Positions 16,880 to 28,365 of a stretch of 64,000 nucleotides of DNA are shown here, one piece after another. The position numbers and the translations under genes were made by a program. The DNA comes from Methylobacterium sp. DB0501. Its GTDB lineage: Bacteria; Pseudomonadota; Alphaproteobacteria; Rhizobiales; Beijerinckiaceae. Numbering within the stretch: the first letter of the stretch is position 1; every line of letters starts with the position of its first letter. The stretch is from positions 1 to 64,000 of the forward strand of contig NZ_JAAKGV010000006.1 in the NCBI RefSeq assembly GCF_011043735.1. Direction: 5' to 3'. A model generated the notes under the pieces. It did not search any database and was not told the DNA's origin. It was given only the letters and a program-made list of their open reading frames with translations.

Positions 16880-19153
16880 TCACCGCGCCCCGCGCCGCAG
16901 GTCGTCCGCGATCAACAACGCACTGCGCCCATCCCCGGCCTCCGCCAGGCGCGTCCGGTAGACCTGCAGGTTCTCCGTCACCCGCTGGACGTAGTTGCGG
17001 GTCTCGGTGAAGGGGATCCGCTCGACCCAGTCGACCGGGTCGACGTTCGGGGTGCGGGGGTCGCCGTAGGCGTCGATCCACTTCTTCACGTTGCCGCCGC
17101 CGGCATTGTAGGCGGCGAAGGACAGGATGTAGGAGCCGCGCCAATCCTCCATCAGCTCGCCGAGATGGGCCTGGCCGAGGCGGGCGTTGTAGGCCGGGTC
17201 GCTGGTCAGGCGGTCGGTGTCGAAGGCGGCGCTGACCCGGCGGGCGGTGCGTTGCGCCGTGGCCGGCATCATCTGCATCAGGCCGCGGGCGCCAACGCTC
17301 GACTGCGCCCGCGGGTCGAACTGGCTCTCCTGCCGGGCGATGGCGAAGACCATCGCGCGCTCGACCTGCGGCACCGCGGCCGAGGCCTCGTAGGAGGGAA
17401 TGCCGTTGGTCGGGTAGGCGTGGCGGTCGAGGGGCAGGCCGCGCTGCACCGCGGTCTTGCCGATCGCCACCAGGGCACGGGGATCGTTCAAGGACATCGC
17501 CACGTCGCCGAGCGCATTCAGCTCCGCCGGGTCCGTCAGGCGTTGCGCGAAATCCATGTAGAGCGGCAGCATCAGCTCCTTGATGCCGGCCGCCGCGAGC
17601 AGGCGCAGGGCCCGCACGGCGCTGCGGTTCTCGAAGGCGGTGCGGGCGGTCTCGTCCAGCGTGCTGCAGGGGCGCAAGGCGAGGGAGGACTGGCCGAGCT
17701 TCGCCCGGGCGAGCTGGCCGTAATAGGCGATCGGCTGGGCGCTCGCGCGCTCGTAGAAGGCCTTCGCCTCCGGCGCCTCGCCCATCGCTTCCGCCGCGCG
17801 GCCCTGCCAATAGGCCGCCCGCGCCACCGAGATCGGCGTCTCGGCGATGGCGGCTGCGGTCGCGAAGTGCTTCGCGCTCGCGGGGGCGTCGTGGAGGAAG
17901 CGGAGCGCGATCCAGCCGGCATGGAACTCGGCCTCGATGCGCTTCTCGACCGTGCGGGCGCTGTGGCCCGAGGCGACCGCGTAGGCGGTCTTCGCGTCGC
18001 CGGAATCCAGCAGCTTGCGGGCGACGATGCGGCGCTCGATCCACCACTCGTCGGGATCGGCCAGAACCTCGGGGTTGCGCGGCGCCTGCGCCATCACGGC
18101 GGCGGCCTCCGCCGGCCTGTCGAGGCGGCGCAGGTACTGGGCGCGGGAGAACAGGTAGGAGGAATCCTGGCGCAGGCTCGGCGGCACGGCGTCGAGGGCC
18201 GATCCGGCATTCGAGGCCTTGGCCTCGACGGCGCGGCGGGCCCGCACCAGGGTGCCGTAGGCCTTGCCCGCGTAGGCGGCCGCGCGGCCGGCGGCGTCCC
18301 AGTCCTCCCGCATCAGCGCCCGCTCCATGCGGTAGCGGTGATCGACCTCGCCGATGAGGCCGGGGAAGGCGTCGAGCACCCGCAATTCCAGGGTGCGGCC
18401 GAAATTGTCCTCGCGCCACAGGTCGCGCACCAGGCCGGCGGCGTCCTCGTCGAGGCCGTCGGCCTTGAAGGCCAGCGCCAGGGCGAACTTGCCCGGCGCG
18501 CTCTGGGGCCGGCGGGCGGCGAAATAGGCCCGCACCAGGGAGGGCGACTTGCGCTGGGAGAGCAGGGCCTCCTCGGCGCGCCGGCGCACCATGGCGCCGA
18601 CCGGCCAGTCCGGGTTGTCGCGAATGAACGCCACGGTGCGCTCGAAGCCGATGCCGGCCCCGGCGCGAATCGCCACCCAGTCGAGCAGGGTGCGGGCGGC
18701 CGGGTCCTTGAGTCCGTCGCGGATCCGGTCGCCCTCGCTCACCTGACCGCGCCGGTAGGCCTCGACCGCGCCGCGCAGGGCCGGGCCGTCGACCTCGGTG
18801 CCGAGCACCGGCCGGCCGGGATCGGGCACGCTCGGCACCGGGGCCGGCGGGTTGATCGCCGCGTCCGGGGCGGGGAAGGGGATCGGCGCCTCCGGGTCGG
18901 CGGCGGCATAGGCGGCGGCCGAGAGCGGCAACCGCGCCCCGGCCTCGGCGGGGCCGTCCTCCTCGGTGCGCTCGACCGCGCGGACGGGCGCGGCCGCGGG
19001 CAAGGTCGCGGCCGGGAGGGTCGTCGCAGGAGCGGCCGCGTCGGGCGGCGGCGCCGTCGTCGAGCCGCCGAGGGCGGACAGCGAGGTCAGCGCGGCGCCC
19101 GACACCGTGAGGGCGAGGACCGCGAGGCGGCGCCGGCGAGGCGAGAGCAGCAT
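16880..19153 (-). CDS. Soluble lytic murein transglycosylase (Slt70-like)
   Basis: A 757-residue periplasmic enzyme that cleaves the glycan strands of peptidoglycan with formation of 1,6-anhydro ends. A signal peptide (RRRRLAVLALTVSGAALTSL) is followed by a Pro/Ala-rich linker, a long helical superhelical region with repeats, and the C-terminal catalytic domain: FAIARQESQFDPRAQSSVGA with the catalytic Glu, GLMQMMPATAQ and LSFAAYNAGGGNVKKW. Start at ATG 19153 puts the arginine cluster directly before the hydrophobic core. It is divergent from dapA. Confidence 0.93.
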   Translation of the reverse strand: MLLSPRRRRLAVLALTVSGAALTSLSALGGSTTAPPPDAAAPATTLPAATLPAAAPVRAVERTEEDGPAEAGARLPLSAAAYAAADPEAPIPFPAPDAAINPPAPVPSVPDPGRPVLGTEVDGPALRGAVEAYRRGQVSEGDRIRDGLKDPAARTLLDWVAIRAGAGIGFERTVAFIRDNPDWPVGAMVRRRAEEALLSQRKSPSLVRAYFAARRPQSAPGKFALALAFKADGLDEDAAGLVRDLWREDNFGRTLELRVLDAFPGLIGEVDHRYRMERALMREDWDAAGRAAAYAGKAYGTLVRARRAVEAKASNAGSALDAVPPSLRQDSSYLFSRAQYLRRLDRPAEAAAVMAQAPRNPEVLADPDEWWIERRIVARKLLDSGDAKTAYAVASGHSARTVEKRIEAEFHAGWIALRFLHDAPASAKHFATAAAIAETPISVARAAYWQGRAAEAMGEAPEAKAFYERASAQPIAYYGQLARAKLGQSSLALRPCSTLDETARTAFENRSAVRALRLLAAAGIKELMLPLYMDFAQRLTDPAELNALGDVAMSLNDPRALVAIGKTAVQRGLPLDRHAYPTNGIPSYEASAAVPQVERAMVFAIARQESQFDPRAQSSVGARGLMQMMPATAQRTARRVSAAFDTDRLTSDPAYNARLGQAHLGELMEDWRGSYILSFAAYNAGGGNVKKWIDAYGDPRTPNVDPVDWVERIPFTETRNYVQRVTENLQVYRTRLAEAGDGRSALLIADDLRRGAR

Positions 19154-19319
19154 GGTTCCCGTTCCCCTGAAGAGCTCGATTGACCGGACGCCCATGGTGG
19201 GAGCGTCGAATTAAGAAGCGATTAACCCTGGCCGCCGATCGCGCCGGAACGCGACGGGCTGCCGGGGCGTTCGCGCGCGGCCTCCCGGGCGCGAACCGCC
19301 CGGGACCGCGCGCCTGACC

Positions 19320-19380
19320 GTTTGCGCGCAGGCTGTCGAAGCCCCGTGCCGGAGCGTTTGCGCGCAGGCTGTCGAAGCCC
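19320..19380. repeat. Two copies of a 25-bp direct repeat upstream of dapA
   Basis: The 25-base unit starting gtttgcgcgcaggctgtcga occurs at 19320-19344 and again at 19356-19380, 36 bp apart and exact. It lies in the 342-bp gap between the lytic transglycosylase and dapA. Function unknown; it could be a dispersed genomic repeat. Confidence 0.85.
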
Positions 19381-19495
19381 TATGTGTCGGACGCCGGACG
19401 GCCGAGTTGGTCCCTGCGATGATCCTCATGCGGGCCGGCCTCCCAACCAGACATCCCGGGGGCGCCGCCGCCCTGCCCGGGCGAGGAACGCCAGC

Positions 19496-20398
19496 ATGAC
19501 GTCGACGCAGACTTCGCAGCGCCTGAGGGGCTCGCTCACCGCCCTGGTGACGCCGTTCCGCGACGGCGCCTTCGACGAGCACGCCTTCCGGGCCTTCGTG
19601 GCCTGGCAGATCGAGAACGGCACCCACGGCCTGGTGCCCACGGGCACCACCGGCGAGAGCCCGACGCTCAGCCACGCCGAGCACGACCGGGTGGTCGAGG
19701 CCTGCATCGACGAGGCCGCCGGCAAGGTGCCGGTGGTGGCCGGCGCCGGCTCCAACTCCACCGCGGAGGCGATCGAGCGGTCCCGTCATGCGGAGAAGGC
19801 CGGGGCGGACGCGCTGCTCATCGTCACGCCCTACTACAACAAGCCGACGCAGGAAGGGCTGTACCAGCACTTCAAGGCCGTGAACGATGCGGTCGGCATT
19901 CCCATCCTGATCTACAACATCCCCGGCCGCTCGATCGTCGACATGAGCGTCGACACCATGAAGCGGCTCTACGAGCTGCCCAACATCGCCGGGGTGAAGG
20001 ACGCCACCGCCAACGTGGCCCGGGTCAGCCTCCAACGCCAAGCCATGGGGGAAGACTTCGTCCAACTTTCTGGCGAAGATGCGACCGCATTGGGATTCAT
20101 GGCGCATGGCGGCCACGGCACCATCTCGGTCGCCTCGAACGTCGCGCCGCGCCTCTGCGCCGACTTCCAGGAAGCCTGCCTCGCCGGGGATTTCCGCAAG
20201 GCGCTCGGCCTCCAGGACCGGCTGATGCCGCTCCACGCGAACCTCTTCGCCGAGACCAGCCCGGCGCCGACCAAGTACGCGCTCGCCCGCCTCGGCCTGA
20301 TGCGCGAGGAGCTGCGCCTGCCGATGGTGCCGGTGGGCGAGGCGACCCGCGCCCTCGTCGACGGGGCGATGCGCCACGCCGGCCTCACCAACGGCTGA
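19496..20398 (+). CDS. dapA: 4-hydroxy-tetrahydrodipicolinate synthase
   Basis: A 300-residue cytoplasmic enzyme that condenses pyruvate with aspartate semialdehyde, the first committed step to diaminopimelate and lysine. The Schiff-base lysine is Lys168 in AGVKDAT, the proton-relay tyrosine is Tyr140 in IYNIPGRS, and the GTTGES motif is at residues 50-55. ATG 19496 gives the normal family length; the frame is open upstream but that segment consists of repeat DNA. A hairpin follows the stop and smpB is the next gene. Confidence 0.97.
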   Translation: MTSTQTSQRLRGSLTALVTPFRDGAFDEHAFRAFVAWQIENGTHGLVPTGTTGESPTLSHAEHDRVVEACIDEAAGKVPVVAGAGSNSTAEAIERSRHAEKAGADALLIVTPYYNKPTQEGLYQHFKAVNDAVGIPILIYNIPGRSIVDMSVDTMKRLYELPNIAGVKDATANVARVSLQRQAMGEDFVQLSGEDATALGFMAHGGHGTISVASNVAPRLCADFQEACLAGDFRKALGLQDRLMPLHANLFAETSPAPTKYALARLGLMREELRLPMVPVGEATRALVDGAMRHAGLTNG

Positions 20399-20414
20399 GC
20401 CGCACCCCATATAG

Positions 20415-20439
20415 GACGGGAGCCCCGAGGGCTCCCGTC
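20415..20439 (+). terminator. Hairpin between dapA and smpB
   Basis: A perfect 10-bp stem gacgggagcc/ggctcccgtc with a 5-base loop lies between the dapA stop and the smpB start. There is no T-run, so it may be an mRNA processing or stabilising element rather than a full terminator. Confidence 0.5.
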
Positions 20440-20467
20440 GCCCGCCTTCCAGGATCTCCGCCGCACG

Positions 20468-20941
20468 ATGGCCAAGAAACCCGAGCCGAAGAACCGCGTC
20501 GTCGCCGACAACCGGAAGGCCCGCTTCAACTACGAGATCACCGACACGGTCGAGGCGGGCATCGCGCTGACGGGCACCGAGGTGAAGTCCCTGCGCGGCG
20601 GCAAGGCGACGATCGGCGAGGCCTTCGCCGGCCCCTCCGGCAACGACCTGCTGCTGTTCAACGCCTACATCCCCGAATACCTCGAGGCGAACCGCTTCAA
20701 CCACGACACCAAGCGGCCCCGCCGCCTGCTGCTGCACCGTCGCCAGATCGACAAGTTCATCGGCGCGACGCAGCGCGAGGGCTACACGGTGGTGCCGCTG
20801 AAGATCTACTTCAACGAGCGCGGCCGGGCGAAGGTCGAGCTCGGCCTGGGCCGCGGCAAGAAGCTCCACGACAAGCGCGAGACCGCCAAGGAGCGCGACT
20901 GGCAGCGCGACAAGGCGCGGCTGCTGCGCGACAAGGGCTGA
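20468..20941 (+). CDS. smpB: SsrA-binding protein SmpB
   Basis: A 157-residue protein that binds tmRNA and delivers it to stalled ribosomes. The conserved core is easily seen: [34 protein letters not shown] and the basic C-terminal tail with [12 protein letters not shown] that enters the mRNA channel. Position behind dapA is common in alphaproteobacteria. The tmRNA gene itself was not seen in the window. Confidence 0.98.
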   Translation: MAKKPEPKNRVVADNRKARFNYEITDTVEAGIALTGTEVKSLRGGKATIGEAFAGPSGNDLLLFNAYIPEYLEANRFNHDTKRPRRLLLHRRQIDKFIGATQREGYTVVPLKIYFNERGRAKVELGLGRGKKLHDKRETAKERDWQRDKARLLRDKG

Positions 20942-21039
20942 TCCGCAAGGGCCGTTTCGCCCTGCGCGGCACAACACGCCGCACTGTCGCCGCCGGCCGT
21001 CACTCCTAGCTCGGTGGGGGAGGCTCGCGGGAGGCGCCG

Positions 21040-21222
21040 ATGTTCGTCGAAGGGGGATGGAAGGCGCCCTGGGAGCCGCCGCCGCGCCCGCCCCAGCGCC
21101 GGCTGACCGGGCGCCAGGAGCGGGTGCTGGTCTGGATCATCGTCGTCAACGTGCTGCTCTGGTTCATGGCCCCGATCGGCGGCGCGACGCTGATCCACGC
21201 CGCCATCGCGGTGATGCACTAG
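21040..21222 (+). CDS. Small single-pass membrane protein of unknown function
   Basis: A 60-residue protein with a proline- and arginine-rich N-terminus (PWEPPPRPPQRRLTGRQE) and one hydrophobic helix (VLVWIIVVNVLLWFMAPIGGATL). A GGGAGG site lies about 20 bp upstream and the frame fits well before the ABC transporter gene. It looks like a real small membrane protein with no known role. Confidence 0.6.
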   Translation: MFVEGGWKAPWEPPPRPPQRRLTGRQERVLVWIIVVNVLLWFMAPIGGATLIHAAIAVMH

Positions 21223-21318
21223 GACGTCCCCGCAGGCCCGCTCCGCGCCGCCCCGAATTGCCGCCCGCCCGACCCGCGTGCTAGCGCGACGTCCCCACCC
21301 ACGGACGAAGCGAGCATC

Positions 21319-23102
<1,784 letters not shown>

Positions 23103-23106
<4 letters not shown>

Positions 23107-24020
23107 GGCAGCGGCATGAGGCGAGCGTCGTGAGACCTGCCGGGCCGGAGGCGCCCGCCGGCCGCCGCCTCGCCGAGGGCGTCGCCTTCGCTCTCGTCGC
23201 GGTGAGCCTCTGGGGCGGCTGGTTCGTCGTCACCCGCCGGACGGTGGGGGCGGGGGGCGCGCTCGGGCCCGCCGACCTCGTGGCCCTGCGCTTCGGCATC
23301 GGCGGCCTCATCCTGCTGCCGGTGCTGCTGTTGCGCCTGCGCGGCCTCGGCCGGGCGGCCCTCCTCGACGGCGCGATCCTGTTCCTCGCGCAGGGAGCGC
23401 CGTTCGCGCTGCTGATCTCGGTCGCCCTGCGCTACGCACCGGCGGGCCACGGGGCGGCGCTGACGCCCGGCACGATGCCGCTCTTCGCCGCCCTGCTCGG
23501 CGCCCTGGTGCTCGGCGACCGGCCGGGGCGGCTCGCGCTCGCCGGCCTCGGGCTGATCGCCGCCGGGGCGCTCACCCTGGCGGGGGGATTTCGTGATGCC
23601 GACGAGTTGTTCGGCTACGCCCTGTTCCTCACCGCCGCCTTCCTGTGGGCCGCCGGCACGGTGCGGATGCGCCGCTCGCGCCTCACGGCCCTGGAGGCGA
23701 CGGCGCTGATCTGCGTCGCCTCGCTCGTCACCTACATCCCGGTCTATCTCGCCTCGGGCCTGTCGCGTCTGGCCGAGGCGCCGCCGGCGGAGCTCGCGAT
23801 CCAGGCGCTCTACCAGGGCGTGCTGGTGAGCGTGGTGGCGCTCATCGCCTTCAACCGCTCCCTGGCGTTGATCGGCCGGCGCACCCCGGCCTTCACGGCC
23901 CTGGTGCCGGTGATCGCCACGCTGCTGGCGATTCCCGTGCTCGGCGAGGTGCCGGACCCGCTCCATGTCGGGGCGATCCTGGCGATCGGGGCGGGGGTGC
24001 TGCTGACGACGCGGGGGTGA
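23103..24020 (+). CDS. EamA/DMT family transporter
   Basis: A 305-residue inner-membrane protein with ten hydrophobic segments in two EamA repeats (first around VSLWGGWFVVTRRTVG, second around ALFLTAAFLWAAGTVRMRR). Family members export amino acids or metabolites. It starts inside the stop codon of the ABC gene (ATGA overlap) and ends 6 bp before the convergent phosphatase gene, so terminators must be shared. Confidence 0.88.
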
Positions 24021-24026
24021 GGGACG

Positions 24027-24782
24027 TCACTCCCGCCGCAACAGCCGATCCACCACCATGTCCGACCACAGGCCCGTGCGAAACTCGCGCTTGAGCGCCT
24101 CCGGGTCGTAGACGTGCTCGACCCAGTCCAGGAAGCTCAGGCCCTTCGGCTCGCCCTCGGCGAGGTAGCGCTCGAAGAACGCGTCGAGGATGCCGGTCTT
24201 GGCGAAGCGGAAATGGCCGAACCGGGCCGAGAGCTGGCGCGCCGCCTCGCGCACCGGGCGCTCCTCATGCAGGATCAGGTAGAGGGCGGCGGCCAGCCCC
24301 GCCCGGTCGGCGCCGGACTTGCAGTGCAGCACCGCCGGGTAGGCCAGGCCGGCGAAGAAGTCCTTGGCGGCGAGCAGCGTCGCCTTGTCGGGCGCCTCGC
24401 GCGAGCGCATCACGAACTCGACCAGGGCGAGCCCCTCGCGCTCGCAGGCCTCGCGCTGCAACTGCCAGGAGCCGTGCTCGCGCCCGCCGCGCAGCGAGAT
24501 GATCGTGCGCACGCCCTGGCGCCGGAACCAGGCGAGGTCGTGAGGGCCCGGCTGGGCCGAGCGCCAAACCAGCCCGCGCCCGATCCGGTGACGGTTGAGA
24601 TAGGCCAGGCGGAACACGCCGTGATCGACGAGCAGCATGTTGGCCCAGGCGCGCAGGCGTCCGCCCGGGCCGGCGATCGGCTGCTCCCAGCGGGCGATGC
24701 GGGCCATGCGGCGAGCGTAGCGGGTCTCGGGCGGGAGGAAGCGGTTGAGCACGCGGGGCAGGCGCCTGGCTTTAAGGGACAA
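24027..24782 (-). CDS. Tyrosine/dual-specificity protein phosphatase-like protein
   Basis: A 251-residue protein with the phosphatase P-loop VLHCKSGADRAG (Cys-x5-Arg, about residues 154-165) and an upstream IISLRGG segment, as in bacterial DSP/DUF442-type and plant-like phosphatases. It would dephosphorylate proteins or phospholipid-like substrates through a cysteinyl-phosphate. ATG 24782 was used; ATG 24707 (MARIARWEQP) is an alternative because the first 25 residues are basic and poorly structured. Convergent with the EamA gene. Confidence 0.8.
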   Translation of the reverse strand: MSLKARRLPRVLNRFLPPETRYARRMARIARWEQPIAGPGGRLRAWANMLLVDHGVFRLAYLNRHRIGRGLVWRSAQPGPHDLAWFRRQGVRTIISLRGGREHGSWQLQREACEREGLALVEFVMRSREAPDKATLLAAKDFFAGLAYPAVLHCKSGADRAGLAAALYLILHEERPVREAARQLSARFGHFRFAKTGILDAFFERYLAEGEPKGLSFLDWVEHVYDPEALKREFRTGLWSDMVVDRLLRRE

Positions 24783-24948
24783 TACGCGATTCGCGAGAAC
24801 GGGCAGCGTGCCGCTCTAGCAGCCGCGTGACCCGGCCGCAACGACGGTCCGGCAGATGAGCCGGCCCCTAAGCCTGGCATTGCGCTTGCGACGTCTCCCC
24901 CGCATCGTAGGGACGCGATCCGTCGGCTAACAATCGAGGGGGAAGACC

Positions 24949-25455
24949 GTGAGCACTCAGGTCGTCAGCATTCGCCGGGCCCGGGAACAGGATGCCGGGA
25001 TGCTGTCGGAGATCTTCGACGCCGCCTGGCGCGAGGCCTATCAGGGCATCATCCCGGGCGTCGCCCTCGACCGCATGCTCGCCCGGCGCGGGCCGCGCTG
25101 GTGGCGCTCCACGCTCGGCCGCAGCCGGCCGCTGGTGGTGCTTGAGGTGGGCGAGAGCGTCATCGGCTACGTCTCCTACGGCCGCTGCCGCGACCGGGCC
25201 CTCAAGGCCGAGGGCGAGATCGACGAGATCTACCTCGCGCCGACCTACCAGGGACTCGGCTACGGCACCCGGCTGTTCCGGGCGGTGCGCAACGACCTCG
25301 CCGACCGGGACGTGCGCCGGGTCGCGGTGTGGTCGCTCACCGAGAACGACCGGGCGCGGGACTTCTACGAGCGGATGGGCGGGCGCGTCGTCGCCGAGGC
25401 CTGCGACCGCATCGCCGGGGCCGACCTGCACAAGGTCGCGTACCTGTTCGGGTGA
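24949..25455 (+). CDS. GNAT family N-acetyltransferase
   Basis: A 168-residue acetyl-CoA-dependent acetyltransferase. Motif A, which binds the pyrophosphate of CoA, is seen in IYLAPTYQGLGYGTRLFRAV (Q-x-x-G-x-G) and motif B in ENDRARDFYERMGGR. A GAGGGGGAAG ribosome site precedes ATG 24949. Acceptor substrate unknown. Confidence 0.88.
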   Translation: MSTQVVSIRRAREQDAGMLSEIFDAAWREAYQGIIPGVALDRMLARRGPRWWRSTLGRSRPLVVLEVGESVIGYVSYGRCRDRALKAEGEIDEIYLAPTYQGLGYGTRLFRAVRNDLADRDVRRVAVWSLTENDRARDFYERMGGRVVAEACDRIAGADLHKVAYLFG

Positions 25456-25697
25456 GGGGAGGGCGCCGCGCCCGCCTTGCCTGTCGCCTGGTCGCCGGGG
25501 CGCGGCAACCTGCTCAAACATTGCTCATTTGCAGCAACGGACTCCGGCCCGCCGGTCGTCGCGATCGGCTGGGCCGCCGCGGAACTTGTCCTCGACTGTG
25601 ACGGCCTCCGTTGCATCCCGGCGCTTGTGCCGGCGCCCGCAGCCCTCTAAGGACCGCGCCATTCAGGGGCGCTCTCGCCCTTGCAGGGAGTTCTCAC

Positions 25698-26231
25698 ATG
25701 CGCCTCGACGCCATTTCCATCGGCAAGAACCCGCCCGAAGACGTCAACGTCGTCATCGAGGTTCCGGTCGGCGGCGAGCCGATCAAGTACGAGATGGACA
25801 AGGATGCCGGGACGCTGATCGTCGACCGCTTCCTCTACACCGCGATGCACTATCCGGGAAACTACGGCTTCATCCCCCACACCCTGTCGGGCGACGGTGA
25901 TCCGTGCGACGTGCTCGTCGCCAACACCCGGGCGATCGTGCCCGGCGCCGTGATGAGCGTGCGCCCGGTCGGCGTGCTGGTGATGGAGGACAATGCCGGC
26001 GAGGACGAGAAGATCATCGCCGTCCCGTCGCGCAACCTGACCAAGCGCTACGACCGCGTCGAGAACTACACCGACCTGCCCGAGATCACGATCCACCAGA
26101 TCCAGCACTTCTTCGAGCACTACAAGGATCTCGAGCCCGGAAAGTGGGTGAAGATCGTCCGCTGGGGCGACAAGGCCGAGGCGCACCGCCTGATCCTCGA
26201 GGGCATCGAGCGCGCCAAGAAGGCGAAGTAA
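25698..26231 (+). CDS. ppa: Inorganic pyrophosphatase
   Basis: A 177-residue family I soluble pyrophosphatase that hydrolyses PPi to two phosphates and so drives biosynthesis. The metal-binding signature DGDPCDVLV is present at about residues 66-74, with [11 protein letters not shown] just before and [12 protein letters not shown] after. The length is normal. Start ATG 25698 follows GGGAG. The gene stands alone. Confidence 0.97.
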   Translation: MRLDAISIGKNPPEDVNVVIEVPVGGEPIKYEMDKDAGTLIVDRFLYTAMHYPGNYGFIPHTLSGDGDPCDVLVANTRAIVPGAVMSVRPVGVLVMEDNAGEDEKIIAVPSRNLTKRYDRVENYTDLPEITIHQIQHFFEHYKDLEPGKWVKIVRWGDKAEAHRLILEGIERAKKAK

Positions 26232-26478
26232 GGACGACGGGCGCCCACCGCGCCCTCACCCCTCCCCCTTCTGCCGGGGAGGGTGCCCCCGGAGCGGGGC
26301 AGGAGAGGGAGCCGCCGCTTCCGGAGAGGGCCGCGACCGTTCCGATGGGCGCGCCTGGACCACAGCGTCGCGTTGACCCTCTCCCGGCCTGCTCCGCAGG
26401 CCACCCCGTCCCGCGGAAGCGGAAGGGTTTTGTGCGCGCGACCGGCGCGGATCGTATCCCCGGTCGACGATTCCCCGT

Positions 26479-26685
26479 TCAGACCGCCCGCGTCTCGGCC
26501 ACGGCGCCCACCCGCGCCTTCTTCACCGCATCGTTGTAGGGCGCGTTGTAGGCCCGGCGCACCGAGGCCCAGTAGGCTTCGCGCTCGCGGGCCGAGAGAC
26601 GGCCGAGCGCCGCGTTGAGGGCGGCCTCGCCGGCGGCTTCCAGCCCGCGCAGCTGGTCCGGGGTCACGTCGTGAACGGTGGTCAT
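26479..26685 (-). CDS. Small hypothetical protein
   Basis: A 68-residue soluble protein, mostly helical, with segment LGRLSAREREAYWASVRRAYNAPYNDAVKKA. No known family was recognised. ATG 26685 was taken as start; an open frame further upstream is basic and unlikely. The interval 26232-26478 between ppa and this gene holds only GC-rich hairpins, for example gcctgc/gcaggc around 26391-26405. Confidence 0.5.
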   Translation of the reverse strand: MTTVHDVTPDQLRGLEAAGEAALNAALGRLSAREREAYWASVRRAYNAPYNDAVKKARVGAVAETRAV

Positions 26686-26816
26686 GTGAAGGGGTCCCGA
26701 GCCCGGTTGGGTTCGAGCGCCATCATGCCACAAGCGCTGCCGTTCCGCACGCCACACTTGTCGCGACGGCGCCACGCCCCAAACCCTGTCCCCGCTGTTT
26801 CGCGCGCAGGACGGCG

Positions 26817-27146
26817 TCAGCGGGCGGCGCCCTGGGTTCCCATCCTAGCTCCGGAGAAGGCCGGGTTGCGGTCGGCCGCCCGGGCGGCACTCGGCGGCAG
26901 GCCGTCGGCGCCCTGCGGCGTACCCCCGGCAGGCAGGGGCACACCGGGCTTGGCGGCGCCTTCGGTCCGCTCCTTGCTCCAGCCGTAGCCGGCATTGATC
27001 CCGGCATAGAAGCCGGTGAAATCCTCGGCCGCCACCGGGGTGGCGGAGAGGGCACCGATGACGGCGAGTCCCGCCAAGACAGCACCCGAACGGAAAAGGG
27101 CAGCGCCCGAACGGAAAGGAGCGGTGGCCAGGGGCCACCGCTCCAT
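26817..27146 (-). CDS. Short secreted protein with Omp25-like N-terminal strand
   Basis: A 109-residue protein (from ATG 27146) with a signal peptide ending VAA and a mature start EDFTGFYAGINAGYGWSKE, which is the first strand of the Omp25/OmpA-like beta-barrel family. The rest is a Pro/Gly/Ala-rich tail (GGTPQGADGLPPSAARAA), so there is no barrel. Compact proteins of this shape may be a family of their own rather than truncations. The ATG lies inside the terminator hairpin of the cold-shock gene, so translation could instead start at TTG in LAGLAVIGALSATPVAA. Confidence 0.5.
   Translation of the reverse strand: MERWPLATAPFRSGAALFRSGAVLAGLAVIGALSATPVAAEDFTGFYAGINAGYGWSKERTEGAAKPGVPLPAGGTPQGADGLPPSAARAADRNPAFSGARMGTQGAAR
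27118..27144 (-). terminator. Terminator of the cold-shock gene
   Basis: A perfect 12-bp stem ggagcggtggcc/ggccaccgctcc with a 3-base loop, followed on the minus strand by ctttcc. It lies 42 bp after the cold-shock stop codon and overlaps the start codon proposed for the downstream small secreted protein. Confidence 0.7.
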
Positions 27147-27185
27147 CCGTCTTGTTGGCTCGTGCGTGCAGAGATGCACCGAGGA

Positions 27186-27965
27186 TCAGTCCACGCTGAT
27201 GCTCTGCGCCTCGCGGCCCTTCATGCCCTCGACCACGCCCATGGTGACCGGCTGGCCTTCGGCGAGGGACTCGAGGCCGGCGCGGGCGAGCGCCGAGCGG
27301 TGGATGAAGACGTCTTTGCCGCCGTCATTGACCGACACGAAGCCGAAGCCCTTCGCCGGATCGTACCACTTCACGGTGCCGCTCATCTCGGTCGACGGAC
27401 CGGAGGCGAAGCGGCCACCGCCGCCACCGCGCTCGGGACGGTCGCCGAAGCCGCCGCCGCCGAAGCCGCCGCCGCTGCGCGGCGGACGGGGATCGCGACG
27501 GACCGGAGCCTCGGCCGTGCTGGTGTCCACGCTGGTGATGTTGGTCACCTGCGGGCCCTTCTGGCCCTGCGCGGTCTGGACGGTCAGGCGGGTGCCCGGC
27601 ATCAGATCGGCGTGGCCGGCCGCCTCGACGGCGCGGATGTGAAGGAAGGCATCGCCCGAACCGTCGCCGAGTTCGACGAAGCCGAAGCCCTTCTCCTTGT
27701 TGAACCACTTGACCGTCGCGTCACGCTCCGGCCCGGAGGGGGCAGCACCGCGCGAGGCACCGCCGCCGAAGCCACCGCCGCTGCCGCCGAAGCCGCCGCC
27801 GCCGTAACCACCGCCGCCGCCACCACCGTAGCCGCCGCCACCGCCACCATAGCCACCGCCACCGTAGCCGCCGCTCGGCTGAGCCTGATCAGGCCACCGC
27901 GGCTCGCCACCACCCTCGTCGAAGCCGCGACGGCGCGGCTCCCTGAAATCACGACCACGTCCCAT
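27186..27965 (-). CDS. Double cold-shock-domain protein with glycine-rich linkers
   Basis: A 259-residue RNA/DNA-binding protein. Residues about 80-145 form the first cold-shock domain (ATVKWFNKEKGFGFVEL, with RNP1 KGFGFV and RNP2-like AFLHI) and residues 190-258 the second (GTVKWYDPAKGFGFVSV, VFIHRS). The N-terminal 70 residues and the inter-domain linker are rich in GGYGGGG and FGGG repeats, as in eukaryotic RGG-type proteins, and may promote condensate formation. It presumably acts as an RNA chaperone. ATG 27965 follows an AGCTTCTA leader. Confidence 0.93.
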   Translation of the reverse strand: MGRGRDFREPRRRGFDEGGGEPRWPDQAQPSGGYGGGGYGGGGGGYGGGGGGGYGGGGFGGSGGGFGGGASRGAAPSGPERDATVKWFNKEKGFGFVELGDGSGDAFLHIRAVEAAGHADLMPGTRLTVQTAQGQKGPQVTNITSVDTSTAEAPVRRDPRPPRSGGGFGGGGFGDRPERGGGGGRFASGPSTEMSGTVKWYDPAKGFGFVSVNDGGKDVFIHRSALARAGLESLAEGQPVTMGVVEGMKGREAQSISVD

Positions 27966-28365
27966 TAGAAGCTCGCCAAAACGTAAAAACCGCCGACCAC
28001 CCTTGTACCCCGTTGCGTTCTGTACCTGACAGCGGACGCCTCGAGATCGTTCCATTCCCGGTTGCGGTGACCAAGATGACCGCCACACTCCTGACGCAAC
28101 TCAGACCGTACCGCAAGGCGGATCTGCCACGCGTGGCGATGACGGGGGTTACTTTCTCACGTCGGCGCGCGGATTGACAGCCCGATTCGCCATCTTTTCC
28201 CCGTGTCCCTCCTGCACCAGTGTGGCGTATGAGCACGCCCGCCCCTCTCCGAAAGAGGGGCTTGAGCGCCGGGGAGGGACCCCAGCACCGCTGCGCCGCG
28301 TTGGCTCCGGGTCCGCGCCCGTCGCGCCTCATCCGTCGCGCCCGTTCGTCTTTGCCGAGGATCCG
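27966..28365. other. Divergent upstream region of the cold-shock and selO genes
   Basis: 400 bp. The part next to the cold-shock gene (27966-28150) is less GC-rich and probably contains a long 5' leader, as is usual for cold-shock mRNAs, but no specific structure was proven. The selO side is GC-rich, with the frame open but without domain similarity. Confidence 0.4.
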
